Positions 57,636 to 64,000 of a DNA stretch of 64,000 bases are shown one piece after another. Positions within the stretch are counted from its first letter, which is position 1; the number at the start of each line of letters is the position of its first letter. The notes under the pieces were generated by a model. That model made no database searches and was not told the origin of the DNA. It worked only from the letters and a program-made list of their open reading frames with translations. The translations under genes and the position numbers were made by a program. Source of the stretch: JAKPBU01 sp964425695 (GTDB lineage: Bacteria; Pseudomonadota; Gammaproteobacteria; Xanthomonadales; Xanthomonadaceae); NCBI GenBank assembly GCA_964425695.1, contig CAYRNF010000014.1:1-64000 (forward strand). Direction: 5' to 3'.

Positions 57636-57641
57636 AGTCTA
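57636..57641 (-). promoter_or_regulatory. -10 element (leaderless type) of the YdcF-like gene
   Basis: On the minus strand TAGACT is followed by CCGGCC and then the ATG at 57629, again exactly 6 nt. Confidence 0.5.
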
Positions 57642-57795
57642 GCGCCGGCCGGCGCGTTCCCGCGTGCCGGTGAGCCCGGAACCGCCGCCTCGCGGCGTCG
57701 CAGTTCCCGCTCCATCCCGACGACCCGACAGAGTCGCAGACGCACGCCGCGCCCCGGGCCGCGGTTTCAAGGGCCGCCGTGGCCTGTGCGCTGGC

Positions 57796-57801
57796 TATAC
57801 T
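57796..57801 (+). promoter_or_regulatory. Putative -10 element of the aryl-polyene gene run
   Basis: TATACT in the context GGCTATACTCG lies 45 nt upstream of the ketosynthase ATG at 57847. No good -35 match is visible at 16-18 nt upstream, so the call is tentative. Confidence 0.35.
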
Positions 57802-57846
57802 CGCGACCCCTTTTCGCCCCGGTTCGCGCCGTTGCCGCCTTCTTCC

Positions 57847-59070
57847 ATGCCGCCGCTGGCGATCCGCAACCACACCGCGACCACGGCGGTCGGGCGCGGG
57901 CGCGCGGCCCAGCTGGACGCGCTGCGCGCACGCCGCAGCGGCCTGCGCCGCAACGACCTGGGGCCGGCACGCACCGACGGCAGCCTGTTGTCCACGTGGA
58001 TCGGCCGCGTCGAGGGCCTGGAGCAGGCCGCCCTGCCCGAGGCGCTGGCCGCGTGGGAATGCCGCAACAACCGCCTGGCATGGCTGGCGCTGCAGCAGGA
58101 CGGGTTGCTCGAGCAGGCCCGGGCCCTGGGCGAACACCTTGGCGCCGAACGCGTGGCGGTCGTGGTCGGCACGTCGACCTCCAGCATCGGCGCCACCGAG
58201 GAGGCCTACACCCGGCTCGAGGACGCACCCGGCGGCGGCAAGCGGTTTCCCGAGGACCTGCGTCGCCCGATCGTGCACACGCCGCACTCGCCCGGCCGCT
58301 TCGTGCAGGCCGCCACCGGCCTGCGCGGACCGTGCATCACCGTGGCCACGGCGTGCTCGTCCAGCGCCAAGGTGTTCGCCCAGGCCGCGCGCCTGATCGC
58401 GTCCGGTCAGGCCGACGCCGCGCTGGTCGGCGGCGTGGACACGCTGTGCGGCAGCGTGCTGTACGGCTTCAACTCGCTGGGCCTGGTGTCCGAGGACCCG
58501 TGCCGCCCGTTCGACGCGCGCCGCAACGGCCTGTCCCTGGGCGAAGCCGGCGGCTTCGCGCTGCTCGAGCGCACAGCCCCGGGCGAAGCCGGCCTGCAGC
58601 TGTGCGGCTACGGCGAATCCAGCGATGCGCACCACATGTCCGCGCCGCATCCGGAAGGCCTGGGCGCGCAGCTGTGCATGTCCGACGCGCTGGCGCGCGC
58701 CGGCATCGACGCGGCGCAGCTGGACTACCTCAACCTGCACGGCACCGCCACGCCGGCCAACGATGCGGTGGAAGCGCGCGCCGTGGCCGCGCTGTTTCCC
58801 GTCGCGCCCGATGGCGACGGGCTGCACGCCAGTTCCACCAAGGGCTGGACGGGGCACACGCTGGGCGCGGCGGGGATCGTGGAGTCGGTGTTCGCGCTGC
58901 TGGCGCTGGAGCATGGCCTGCTGCCGGGCATCCTGGGCAGCGACGTGCCCGACGCCGCCAACGGCCCGCAGATCCGCTTCGACAACGCGCAGCGCGAGGT
59001 GCGCTACGCCATGAACAATTCGTTCGGCTTCGGCGGCAACAACTGCTCGCTGGTGTTCGGCCGCGCATGA
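57847..59070 (+). CDS. Beta-ketoacyl-ACP synthase of the aryl-polyene (xanthomonadin-type) cluster
   Basis: This 407-residue FabF-type condensing enzyme should extend the polyene chain with malonyl units. The catalytic triad is complete: Cys170 in ATACSSSAK, His298 in NLHGTATPAND and His337 in KGWTGHTLGAAG. The closing NNSFGFGGNNCSLVFG is canonical. The frame is open upstream, but the ATG at 57847 begins the thiolase-fold protein. Its stop overlaps the next ATG (ATGA), where a second ketosynthase-like protein without the same motifs follows. This KS/CLF-like pair is typical of aryl-polyene loci. Confidence 0.9.
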   Translation: MPPLAIRNHTATTAVGRGRAAQLDALRARRSGLRRNDLGPARTDGSLLSTWIGRVEGLEQAALPEALAAWECRNNRLAWLALQQDGLLEQARALGEHLGAERVAVVVGTSTSSIGATEEAYTRLEDAPGGGKRFPEDLRRPIVHTPHSPGRFVQAATGLRGPCITVATACSSSAKVFAQAARLIASGQADAALVGGVDTLCGSVLYGFNSLGLVSEDPCRPFDARRNGLSLGEAGGFALLERTAPGEAGLQLCGYGESSDAHHMSAPHPEGLGAQLCMSDALARAGIDAAQLDYLNLHGTATPANDAVEARAVAALFPVAPDGDGLHASSTKGWTGHTLGAAGIVESVFALLALEHGLLPGILGSDVPDAANGPQIRFDNAQREVRYAMNNSFGFGGNNCSLVFGRA

Positions 59071-59870
59071 ACACCCCCGCCGCGAACTCCCTTTCCGCCC
59101 GCATCGCCGGCGCCGGCTTCTGGGCCAACGGCCTGCCGCACTGGGCGGCGGCGCGCACCTTCGCCGCGACCGGCGCCCTGGATCCGGCGGCACCGGTGAA
59201 GCCGCAGCCGCAGCTGCTGGCCCCCAACGAACGCCGCCGCGCGCCCGAGTCGGTGGCGGTGGCGCTGGAAGTGGCGCTGGCCGCCTGCACCGACGCCGGC
59301 GCCGATCCGGCCGCGCTGCCCAGCGTGTTCGCGTCCACCCACGGCGACCTGGCGATCACCGACTACATGTGCGCCACCCTGGCGCAGGACCCGGCCGCGA
59401 TCTCGCCGATCCGCTTCCACAACTCGGTGCACAACGCGGCCGCCGGCTACTGGACCATCGGCACCGGCTGCCACGCGCCCACCACCGCGATCAGCGCCTT
59501 CGATGCCAGCTTCGCCCAGGGCCTGCTCGAGGCGCTGAACCAGCTGGCCGCCGGCGCACCCGCGGTGCTGCTGGTGGCCTACGACACCACGGCGGTGGGG
59601 CCTGCCGCGTCGCTGTGGGCCAGCGCCGGCCTGCTCGGCGGGGCGCTGGTGCTGACCGGCGCCGGGCCGGGGCCGCTGCTGACGGCCACGCTGGAGGACG
59701 GCGAGGCGCCGGCCGCCACCGGTCCGCTGGCGGCGCATGGCGCCGGCAACGCGATGGCCCCCATGCTGCCGCTGTTCGACGCACTGGCGGTTCACGGGCC
59801 CGAAGCCATACTTCACGCCGCCCCGGGCCGCGTGCTGCGGGTGCGCTTGCAGCACCCCGCCCAGGACTGA
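59067..59870 (+). CDS. Beta-ketoacyl synthase-like protein (chain-length-factor-like)
   Basis: This 267-residue protein has a short ketosynthase-like fold (Ketoacyl-synt_2 type). Visible parts are LLAPNERRRAPESVAVALEVAL near 50-71, VFASTHGDLAITDYMC near 90-105, SPIRFHNSVHNAAAGYW near 114-130 and the TTAISAFDASFAQGLLEAL segment. The usual active-site Cys motif is absent: the region reads TTAISAFDAS, so it is unlikely to condense by itself. It probably partners the upstream ketosynthase as a heterodimer that sets chain length. ATGA overlap with the upstream gene supports this. Confidence 0.82.
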   Translation: MNTPAANSLSARIAGAGFWANGLPHWAAARTFAATGALDPAAPVKPQPQLLAPNERRRAPESVAVALEVALAACTDAGADPAALPSVFASTHGDLAITDYMCATLAQDPAAISPIRFHNSVHNAAAGYWTIGTGCHAPTTAISAFDASFAQGLLEALNQLAAGAPAVLLVAYDTTAVGPAASLWASAGLLGGALVLTGAGPGPLLTATLEDGEAPAATGPLAAHGAGNAMAPMLPLFDALAVHGPEAILHAAPGRVLRVRLQHPAQD

Positions 59871-59883
59871 CCCGCCAGGAACG

Positions 59884-60699
59884 ATGACGGCCTATACCCG
59901 CGACAACGTGGCGGTAGTGATTCCCGCCCTGAACGAGGAGCTGCGCATCCGCGGCGTGGTGGAGAGCGCGCTGGCGCACTGCACGCACGTGATCGTGGTG
60001 GACGACGGCTCCGACGACGGCACCGTGGCCGCGCTGGACGGGCTGTCGATCACGCTGCTGCGGCACGACCGGCGCATGGGCAAGGGCGCGAGCCTGCGCG
60101 ACGGCTTCGCCGAGGCGCTGCGCCAGGGCATGGCGGCGGTGGTCAGCATGGATGGCGACGGCCAGCACGCCGGCCAGGACATCCCGCGCCTGATCGACGC
60201 GGCCAACCGCCACCCGGACTGCCTGGTGAACGGCGCCCGCCTGCGCAAGCGCGCGCAGCAGCCGGTGTACCGGCGCATCGGCAACGACTTCGGCGACTGG
60301 GGCATCAGCCTGGTGTGCGGCCTGCGCATCCGCGACACCCAGTGCGGCCAGCGCCTGTATCCGGCGCGGCTGTGCGCGCTGGGCGACGTGCCCGGCGAGG
60401 ATTTCGTCTACGAGGCGCAGCTGCTGCTGTCGGCGGCGCGCGAGCTGGGCATGCGCGTGGTGTCGGTGCCGATCGAATCGCGCTACAAGACGGTGCATTC
60501 GGGCGAGGTGTTCCGCAAGAGCCACTTCCGCGTGTTCCGCGACCTGTGGAAGATCACCTCGCACGTGGTCGCGCAGGCCTTCCGCTACGGCGACGTGCTC
60601 GACTACATCCGCCGCTCGCGCGCCAACCCGCCGCTGATCGACGATCCCAGCGGCGAGTTCGGCACCGCGTTCGGCGAAGCCGCTCCCCAGGTCCGATGA
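59884..60699 (+). CDS. Family 2 glycosyltransferase of the aryl-polyene cluster
   Basis: This 271-residue GT-A enzyme shows VVIPALNEELRIRGVVESAL near 10-29, the nucleotide-sugar site VIVVDDGSDDGT near 37-48 and the metal motif VVSMDGDGQHA near 88-98. GDWGISLVCGLRIRDTQCGQRLY near 137-159 resembles dolichyl-phosphate mannose synthase-like GT2 proteins. The C terminus has no membrane helix. It likely attaches a sugar or lipid-linked head group to the polyene. AGGA before the ATG provides the ribosome-binding site. The stop overlaps the next gene (ATGA). Confidence 0.87.
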   Translation: MTAYTRDNVAVVIPALNEELRIRGVVESALAHCTHVIVVDDGSDDGTVAALDGLSITLLRHDRRMGKGASLRDGFAEALRQGMAAVVSMDGDGQHAGQDIPRLIDAANRHPDCLVNGARLRKRAQQPVYRRIGNDFGDWGISLVCGLRIRDTQCGQRLYPARLCALGDVPGEDFVYEAQLLLSAARELGMRVVSVPIESRYKTVHSGEVFRKSHFRVFRDLWKITSHVVAQAFRYGDVLDYIRRSRANPPLIDDPSGEFGTAFGEAAPQVR

Positions 60700-62387
60700 C
60701 CCAGGCCCGCCTTCCGATGGAACCCATGCCCGCGGCCCGCGCCGATGTCGCGATCCTGGGCGGCGGCCTGGCCGGCCTGACCCTGGCGATCCAGCTGCGC
60801 CAGCGCAATCCCGGCCTGGACGTCGCCGTGATCGAGCGGCGCGCGCACCCGGTGCGCGAGGCCGCGCACAAGGTGGGCGAATCCACGGTGGAGATCGGCG
60901 CGCGCTACTTCGCCGACGTGCTCGGCCTGCGCGAGCACCTGGACGCCGAGCAGCTGCGCAAGTTCGGCTTCCGCTTCTTCTTCTCCGAAGGCCAGCAGCG
61001 CATCGACGCCTGTACCGAACTGGGCGTGAGCAAGCTGCTGCCCACGCCGTCGTGGCAGATCGACCGCGGCCGGTTCGAGAACTTCCTGGGCGAGCATGCG
61101 CGCCGCCTGGGCGTGGCCTTCCACGATGGCGCGGTGGTGCGCGGCATCGACCTGGACGCGGGCGAGCCTGCGCAGGCGGCGGGCGACCACGTCGTGCGCT
61201 TCGAGCAGGCCGGCGCGCTGCAGGCGCTGCACGCGCGCTGGGTGGTGGACGCGTCCGGCCGCGCGGGCCTGCTGAAGAAGAAGCTGGACCTGGCCCAGCC
61301 CAACGACCACGACGCCAATGCGGTGTGGTGGCGGGTGGACGGCTTCATCGATCCCAACGACTGGTCCGACGATCCGCAGTGGCTGGCGCGCTGCACGCCG
61401 CCGGACCGCTGGCGGTCCACCAACCACATGTGCGGCCCGGGCTACTGGTTCTGGCTGATCCCGCTGTCCTCGGGCGCGCATTCGCTGGGCATCGTGTGCG
61501 ACGCGAAGATGCACCCGCTGGACACCATGAACACCCATGCCAAGGCGATGGACTGGCTGCGCGCGCACCAGCCGCGCGTCGCGCAGGCGCTGGAGAAGGC
61601 CGAGGACGGTGCGCCGGTGCATGGCCTGCAGGATTTCATGTTCCTGCGCCACTTCTCCTACGGCTGCAAGCAGGTCTTCTCCGGGCAGCGCTGGGCGCTC
61701 ACCGGCGAAGCCGGGCTGTTCCTGGATCCGTTCTACTCGCCGGGCAGCGACTTCATCGCCATCTCCAACGGCTACATCTGCGACCTGATCGAGAAGGACC
61801 GCGCCGGCCAGGCATTCGCGCCGTACGCGGAGATCTACCAGCAGCTGTATTTCTCGTTCTACGCCAACACGCTGACGCTGTATCAGGACCAGTACCCCAT
61901 CTTCGGCGATGCGCAGGTCATGCCGGTCAAGGTGATCTGGGACTACACGTACTACTGGGGCCTGCTGGCGCCGCTGTACTTCGCCGACAAGCTCACCGAT
62001 CTGGCGCTGCTGTCGCGGCTGAGGCCGCAGTTCCAGCGCGCGGCCGCTTTGAACGTGGCGCTGCAGGCGCTGGTGCGCGACTGGTCGGCGCGCAACCGCG
62101 CGCGGGCGGCGGACGGCGCGCCGCCGCTGGACGGCCGCATGCTGGACCAGTCGGAGATCGGCTGGTTCCGCGAGATGAACCGCGCGCTCGACGACGTGCT
62201 GGACGACGCGGCGCTGCGCCAGCGCCTGGCCGACAACGTCGCGCGCATGGCATGGCTGGCGCAGGAGATCCTGCAGCGCGCGCGCCACCAGTACCCCGAC
62301 CTGCCGGATCATGGCCTGGCGGCATTGCTCGAGGACAACGCCGCCACGCCGTCGCTGGCGGTCCAGTGGTACGCCGAAGCGGCCTGA
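60696..62387 (+). CDS. FAD-dependent halogenase-like oxidoreductase of the aryl-polyene cluster
   Basis: This 563-residue flavoenzyme opens with a Rossmann motif ADVAILGGGLAGLTLAIQLR near 16-35 and KVGESTVEIGARYF near 56-69. It contains the W-x-W-x-I-P signature of flavin-dependent halogenases at residues 251-256 (YWFWLIPLSSGAHSLGIV). RWALTGEAGLFLDPFYSPGSDFI near 331-353 is the FAD-contacting block of the tryptophan-halogenase superfamily. Xanthomonadins are known to be brominated, so a ring- or chain-halogenating role is plausible, though the family also contains non-halogenating members. A bidirectional hairpin terminator follows the stop. Confidence 0.82.
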   Translation: MTQARLPMEPMPAARADVAILGGGLAGLTLAIQLRQRNPGLDVAVIERRAHPVREAAHKVGESTVEIGARYFADVLGLREHLDAEQLRKFGFRFFFSEGQQRIDACTELGVSKLLPTPSWQIDRGRFENFLGEHARRLGVAFHDGAVVRGIDLDAGEPAQAAGDHVVRFEQAGALQALHARWVVDASGRAGLLKKKLDLAQPNDHDANAVWWRVDGFIDPNDWSDDPQWLARCTPPDRWRSTNHMCGPGYWFWLIPLSSGAHSLGIVCDAKMHPLDTMNTHAKAMDWLRAHQPRVAQALEKAEDGAPVHGLQDFMFLRHFSYGCKQVFSGQRWALTGEAGLFLDPFYSPGSDFIAISNGYICDLIEKDRAGQAFAPYAEIYQQLYFSFYANTLTLYQDQYPIFGDAQVMPVKVIWDYTYYWGLLAPLYFADKLTDLALLSRLRPQFQRAAALNVALQALVRDWSARNRARAADGAPPLDGRMLDQSEIGWFREMNRALDDVLDDAALRQRLADNVARMAWLAQEILQRARHQYPDLPDHGLAALLEDNAATPSLAVQWYAEAA

Positions 62388-62413
62388 TCGCCGTTCGGCC
62401 ATCCGCGCATGCA

Positions 62414-62440
62414 AGGAAGGCGCCCTCGGGCGCCTTCTTC
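62414..62440 (+). terminator. Terminator after the halogenase-like gene
   Basis: AAGGCGCC (62417-62424) pairs with GGCGCCTT (62429-62436) around a 4-nt loop, followed by CTTCGT. The convergent lipoprotein gene ends at 62468, so the hairpin may serve both directions. Confidence 0.65.
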
Positions 62441-62467
62441 GTATCCATCGCCGCGAACGTGGCCGGC

Positions 62468-62929
62468 TCAGGGCCGGGGTGGCGGGGTATCTTCCGGCGG
62501 CGGGTTGGCCACGTAGATCGCCGCGCCTTCGGCGTACTTCTGAGTCGGGCTGATGTTCACCCCGACTCCAGCGCTGCTGTAGCTGCTGCCGCCAATGCGA
62601 CCGCCGCCCACGCCGATGCCTACGCCGCTGTTGCCCGGTGCGCTCACCGCGCCGCGGTACACCACGCCGTTGGCGCCCAGCCTGGCCGCCTGCTCGCGCA
62701 GCTTCTGCATGACCGCGTTGGTCTTGTTCGCGTTGCCGTAGGTGAACGCGCCGCTGCTGGCGTCGATGATCGCGATCTGCTCGGCGCCGGCAGGCGCGTC
62801 GTAGTAGAACCGCACCTGCGACGGGTCGATCGGCGCACGCGGCGTACCCGTCAGCAGCGGTCCACCGGTAGCGCAGGCGGCCAGCAGGCAGGCAGCGGCG
62901 ACGGGAAGGATTGCGCGGATCTGGCGCAT
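62468..62929 (-). CDS. Small outer-envelope lipoprotein of unknown function
   Basis: This 153-residue protein has a lipoprotein signal with lipobox LAAC (Cys19). The mature part contains RFYYDAPAGAEQIAIIDAS near 38-56 and NKTNAVMQKLREQAARLGANGVVYRGAV near 67-94, a pattern seen in small envelope proteins related to DUF4156 or YbjQ-type folds. A Gly/Ser-rich stretch follows (GVGIGVGGGRIGGSSYSSAG) and the C-terminal tail is Pro-rich. It lies between the halogenase-like gene and a FabG-like gene, on the opposite strand to the pigment genes, so a pigment role is not implied. CCGGAG precedes the ATG. Confidence 0.7.
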   Translation of the reverse strand: MRQIRAILPVAAACLLAACATGGPLLTGTPRAPIDPSQVRFYYDAPAGAEQIAIIDASSGAFTYGNANKTNAVMQKLREQAARLGANGVVYRGAVSAPGNSGVGIGVGGGRIGGSSYSSAGVGVNISPTQKYAEGAAIYVANPPPEDTPPPRP

Positions 62930-63002
62930 GGGGCTCGCTCCGGTGGGCGGGCGTCCGATGCTACGCAGGCCGCGCCCAGCGGGACATGAAGGCCGAAGCG
63001 AA

Positions 63003-63024
63003 GAAGCGCCCCGCAGGGCGCTTC
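63003..63024 (-). terminator. Terminator after the exported 194-residue protein gene
   Basis: GAAGCGCCC (63003-63011) and GGGCGCTTC (63016-63024) form a 9-bp stem with a 4-nt loop. On the minus strand the hairpin is followed by TTCGCTTC. It sits 24 bp beyond the stop at 63048. Confidence 0.65.
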
Positions 63025-63047
63025 GAAGACGCCGGTTTCCCCGCGAT

Positions 63048-63632
63048 TCAGTCGCTGACCTCGGGGGCCTGGCTCACCGACACCGCGCTGGGGCTGCTGT
63101 AGTTCTGCTGGAGATAGGCCCGCAGCATGCTGGAGATGCGGATCAGCATGGTCTTGTCGGTTGCGCCGAACGACCACGCCGCCCCCAGCGCGTTGGCGTG
63201 CTGGTAGAAGTCCGGCTCGGCGACGGTCTTGCCCGACTCGGCATCGAACAGCCTGACCTTGACCATGATCGACGACGCACCGGCCAGCCCGCCGCCGAAG
63301 AAGCGCTTGCCGCCGGTGATGAACCGCACGTAGCGGATCTCCGGCTCGATGCGCAGCGTGCCCGACCCGCCGCCCTTGGCATTCCACTCGTCCAGCACCT
63401 TGCCCACGCGGTCGTCGAGGTTGGCCTGCAGCATGGTCCTGGCCGCCTCGTTGCCCTTCTGGCCGGCAAACGGTGCGCCCATTTTCACCGGCGCCATCTC
63501 GAACCTGGCGAACGTGTCCAGCGCGATCGAGGCCGGCGGATTCATCGCGCCCTCGGCGGGCGCTTCCTGCGCGGTGGCTGCCAGCGGCAGCAACAGCGCG
63601 GCCAACAGCAGCGATGCGATGCGGTACTTCAT
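63048..63632 (-). CDS. Exported protein, possibly DUF4410-like
   Basis: This 194-residue protein has a cleavable signal peptide to about residue 22 (AATAQ). The mature part includes ALDTFARFEMAPVK near 37-50, ARTMLQANLDDRVGKVLDEWN near 64-84 and TLRIEPEIRYVRFITGGKRFFGGGLAGASSIMVKVRLFDAESG near 92-134. This run of strands with G-rich turns resembles DUF4410-type envelope proteins. AGGGGGAT precedes the ATG. The gene is 118 bp upstream of the small lipoprotein gene, separated by a terminator, so the two are probably transcribed separately. Function is unknown. Confidence 0.7.
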   Translation of the reverse strand: MKYRIASLLLAALLLPLAATAQEAPAEGAMNPPASIALDTFARFEMAPVKMGAPFAGQKGNEAARTMLQANLDDRVGKVLDEWNAKGGGSGTLRIEPEIRYVRFITGGKRFFGGGLAGASSIMVKVRLFDAESGKTVAEPDFYQHANALGAAWSFGATDKTMLIRISSMLRAYLQQNYSSPSAVSVSQAPEVSD

Positions 63633-63790
63633 GGTGATCCCCCTGACGTGTTGTTGGCGGCCCTGCGGCCGCTGGATGGAACGGTCCCGCCGCCGATGCG
63701 CCCCTGTGCGCGCAGGCTAGCCCAGCGCCCCGGCCGGTGCCTGAACCTGTTGCGGGCGCGCGGCGACACCGGTCGCGTGCACTGCGGCGC

Positions 63791-64000
63791 TCAACTCATG
63801 CCGCCATCGACGCCGATGACCTGCCCGTTGACGTAGGCCGCGGCTTCGGAACACAGGAAGCCCACCAGCGCGGCGACTTCGTCCGGCGTCCCGGCGCGGC
63901 CGGCCGGCACCATCTGCTTCACCTGCTCGGGCGCGAAGCTCTCCTGCGCCATGCGCCCGGCAATCACGCCCGGCGCGACGACATTGGCGGTGATGCCGCG
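63791..64000 (-). CDS. 3-oxoacyl-ACP reductase-like SDR (FabG type), C-terminal part
   Basis: Only the last 69 codons and stop are in the window; the gene continues past 64000. They read RGITANVVAPGVIAGRMAQE then VPAGRAGTPDEVAALVGFLC and YVNGQVIGVDGGMS, the C-terminal signature of FabG-like short-chain reductases. In aryl-polyene loci such a reductase reduces the beta-keto group of the growing chain, which fits the condensing enzymes at 57847-59870, although two unrelated-looking envelope genes lie between. The 158-bp gap to the exported protein gene shows no gene. Confidence 0.85.
   Translation of the reverse strand, partial: RGITANVVAPGVIAGRMAQESFAPEQVKQMVPAGRAGTPDEVAALVGFLCSEAAAYVNGQVIGVDGGMS

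Noticed and set aside
59067..59870. Active-site loss in the second ketosynthase read as a pseudogene
   Set aside because: The frame is intact, translationally coupled and typical of the chain-length-factor-like partner in aryl-polyene loci.

Overview
The window is high-GC proteobacterial chromosome and reads as a member of the Xanthomonadaceae (Lysobacteraceae), nearest in flavour to Lysobacter, Luteimonas or Pseudoxanthomonas. The signs are an aryl-polyene (xanthomonadin-type) pigment locus, an rpsU-yqeY-dnaG neighbourhood, a polA gene followed by a small RNA with C-rich loops (sX13-like), a PepSY/DUF3649/DUF3325 siderophore-receptor operon, and dispersed palindromes beginning GTAGGAGCGGCTTCAGCC. 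The genus call is inference. No tRNA, rRNA, CRISPR array, insertion sequence or prophage was seen.

Layout. 1-120 is an odd run of G and C homopolymers. 126-8627 holds a TonB-dependent receptor, a TauE/SafE permease, a lytic transglycosylase, a PH-domain protein, CCA-adding enzyme and a VanZ protein, separated by palindromic repeats. 8.6-12.6 kb holds a MidA-type methyltransferase, pteridine reductase, a reduced FolK-like protein, FolB and TsaD. 12.7-19.8 kb holds rpsU, yqeY, a BrkB/YihY protein, a Vps62-like protein, dnaG and an S9 peptidase. 19.97-21.71 kb holds a putative nuclease toxin and a YezG-like immunity protein. 22.07-27.63 kb is a five-gene periplasmic aldehyde oxidase operon (PaoABC, XdhC/PaoD and MocA types). 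27.8-32.2 kb is a Fur-type siderophore-receptor operon. 32.3-36.0 kb holds heme A synthesis and cytochrome oxidase assembly genes. 36.4-39.5 kb holds the sRNA candidate and polA. 39.6-47.7 kb holds DUF2782, DUF3667, an M48-TPM fusion lipoprotein, a CDF transporter, an SDR with a histone-like tail, ChaB and UvrD. 48.25-50.5 kb is a heme oxygenase and bacteriophytochrome pair whose phytochrome has no histidine kinase. 50.6-57.6 kb holds a glutathione transferase, a tandem hairpin array, a DPP-IV-type peptidase, an M13 peptidase and a YdcF protein. 57.8-64 kb holds aryl-polyene genes (ketosynthase, chain-length-factor-like protein, glycosyltransferase, halogenase-like flavoenzyme), two small envelope proteins and the end of a FabG-like reductase.

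Functional links. Translational overlaps (ATGA or GTGA) join tsaD-folB, midA-vanZ, all adjacent pao genes, PepSY-DUF3325, surf1 with the next gene, bphO-bphP and most of the pigment genes. Heme chemistry recurs: CyoE and Cox15 make heme A, and BphO should make the biliverdin that BphP binds.

The most notable signals are the toxin/immunity pair; the four-hairpin sRNA next to polA; eight genes with a TANNNT hexamer exactly 6 nt before the start codon, which suggests leaderless transcripts; the kinase-less phytochrome; the protease-TPM fusion; and a tandem array of 124-bp hairpins. Most long antisense reading frames are high-GC shadows and were left out.
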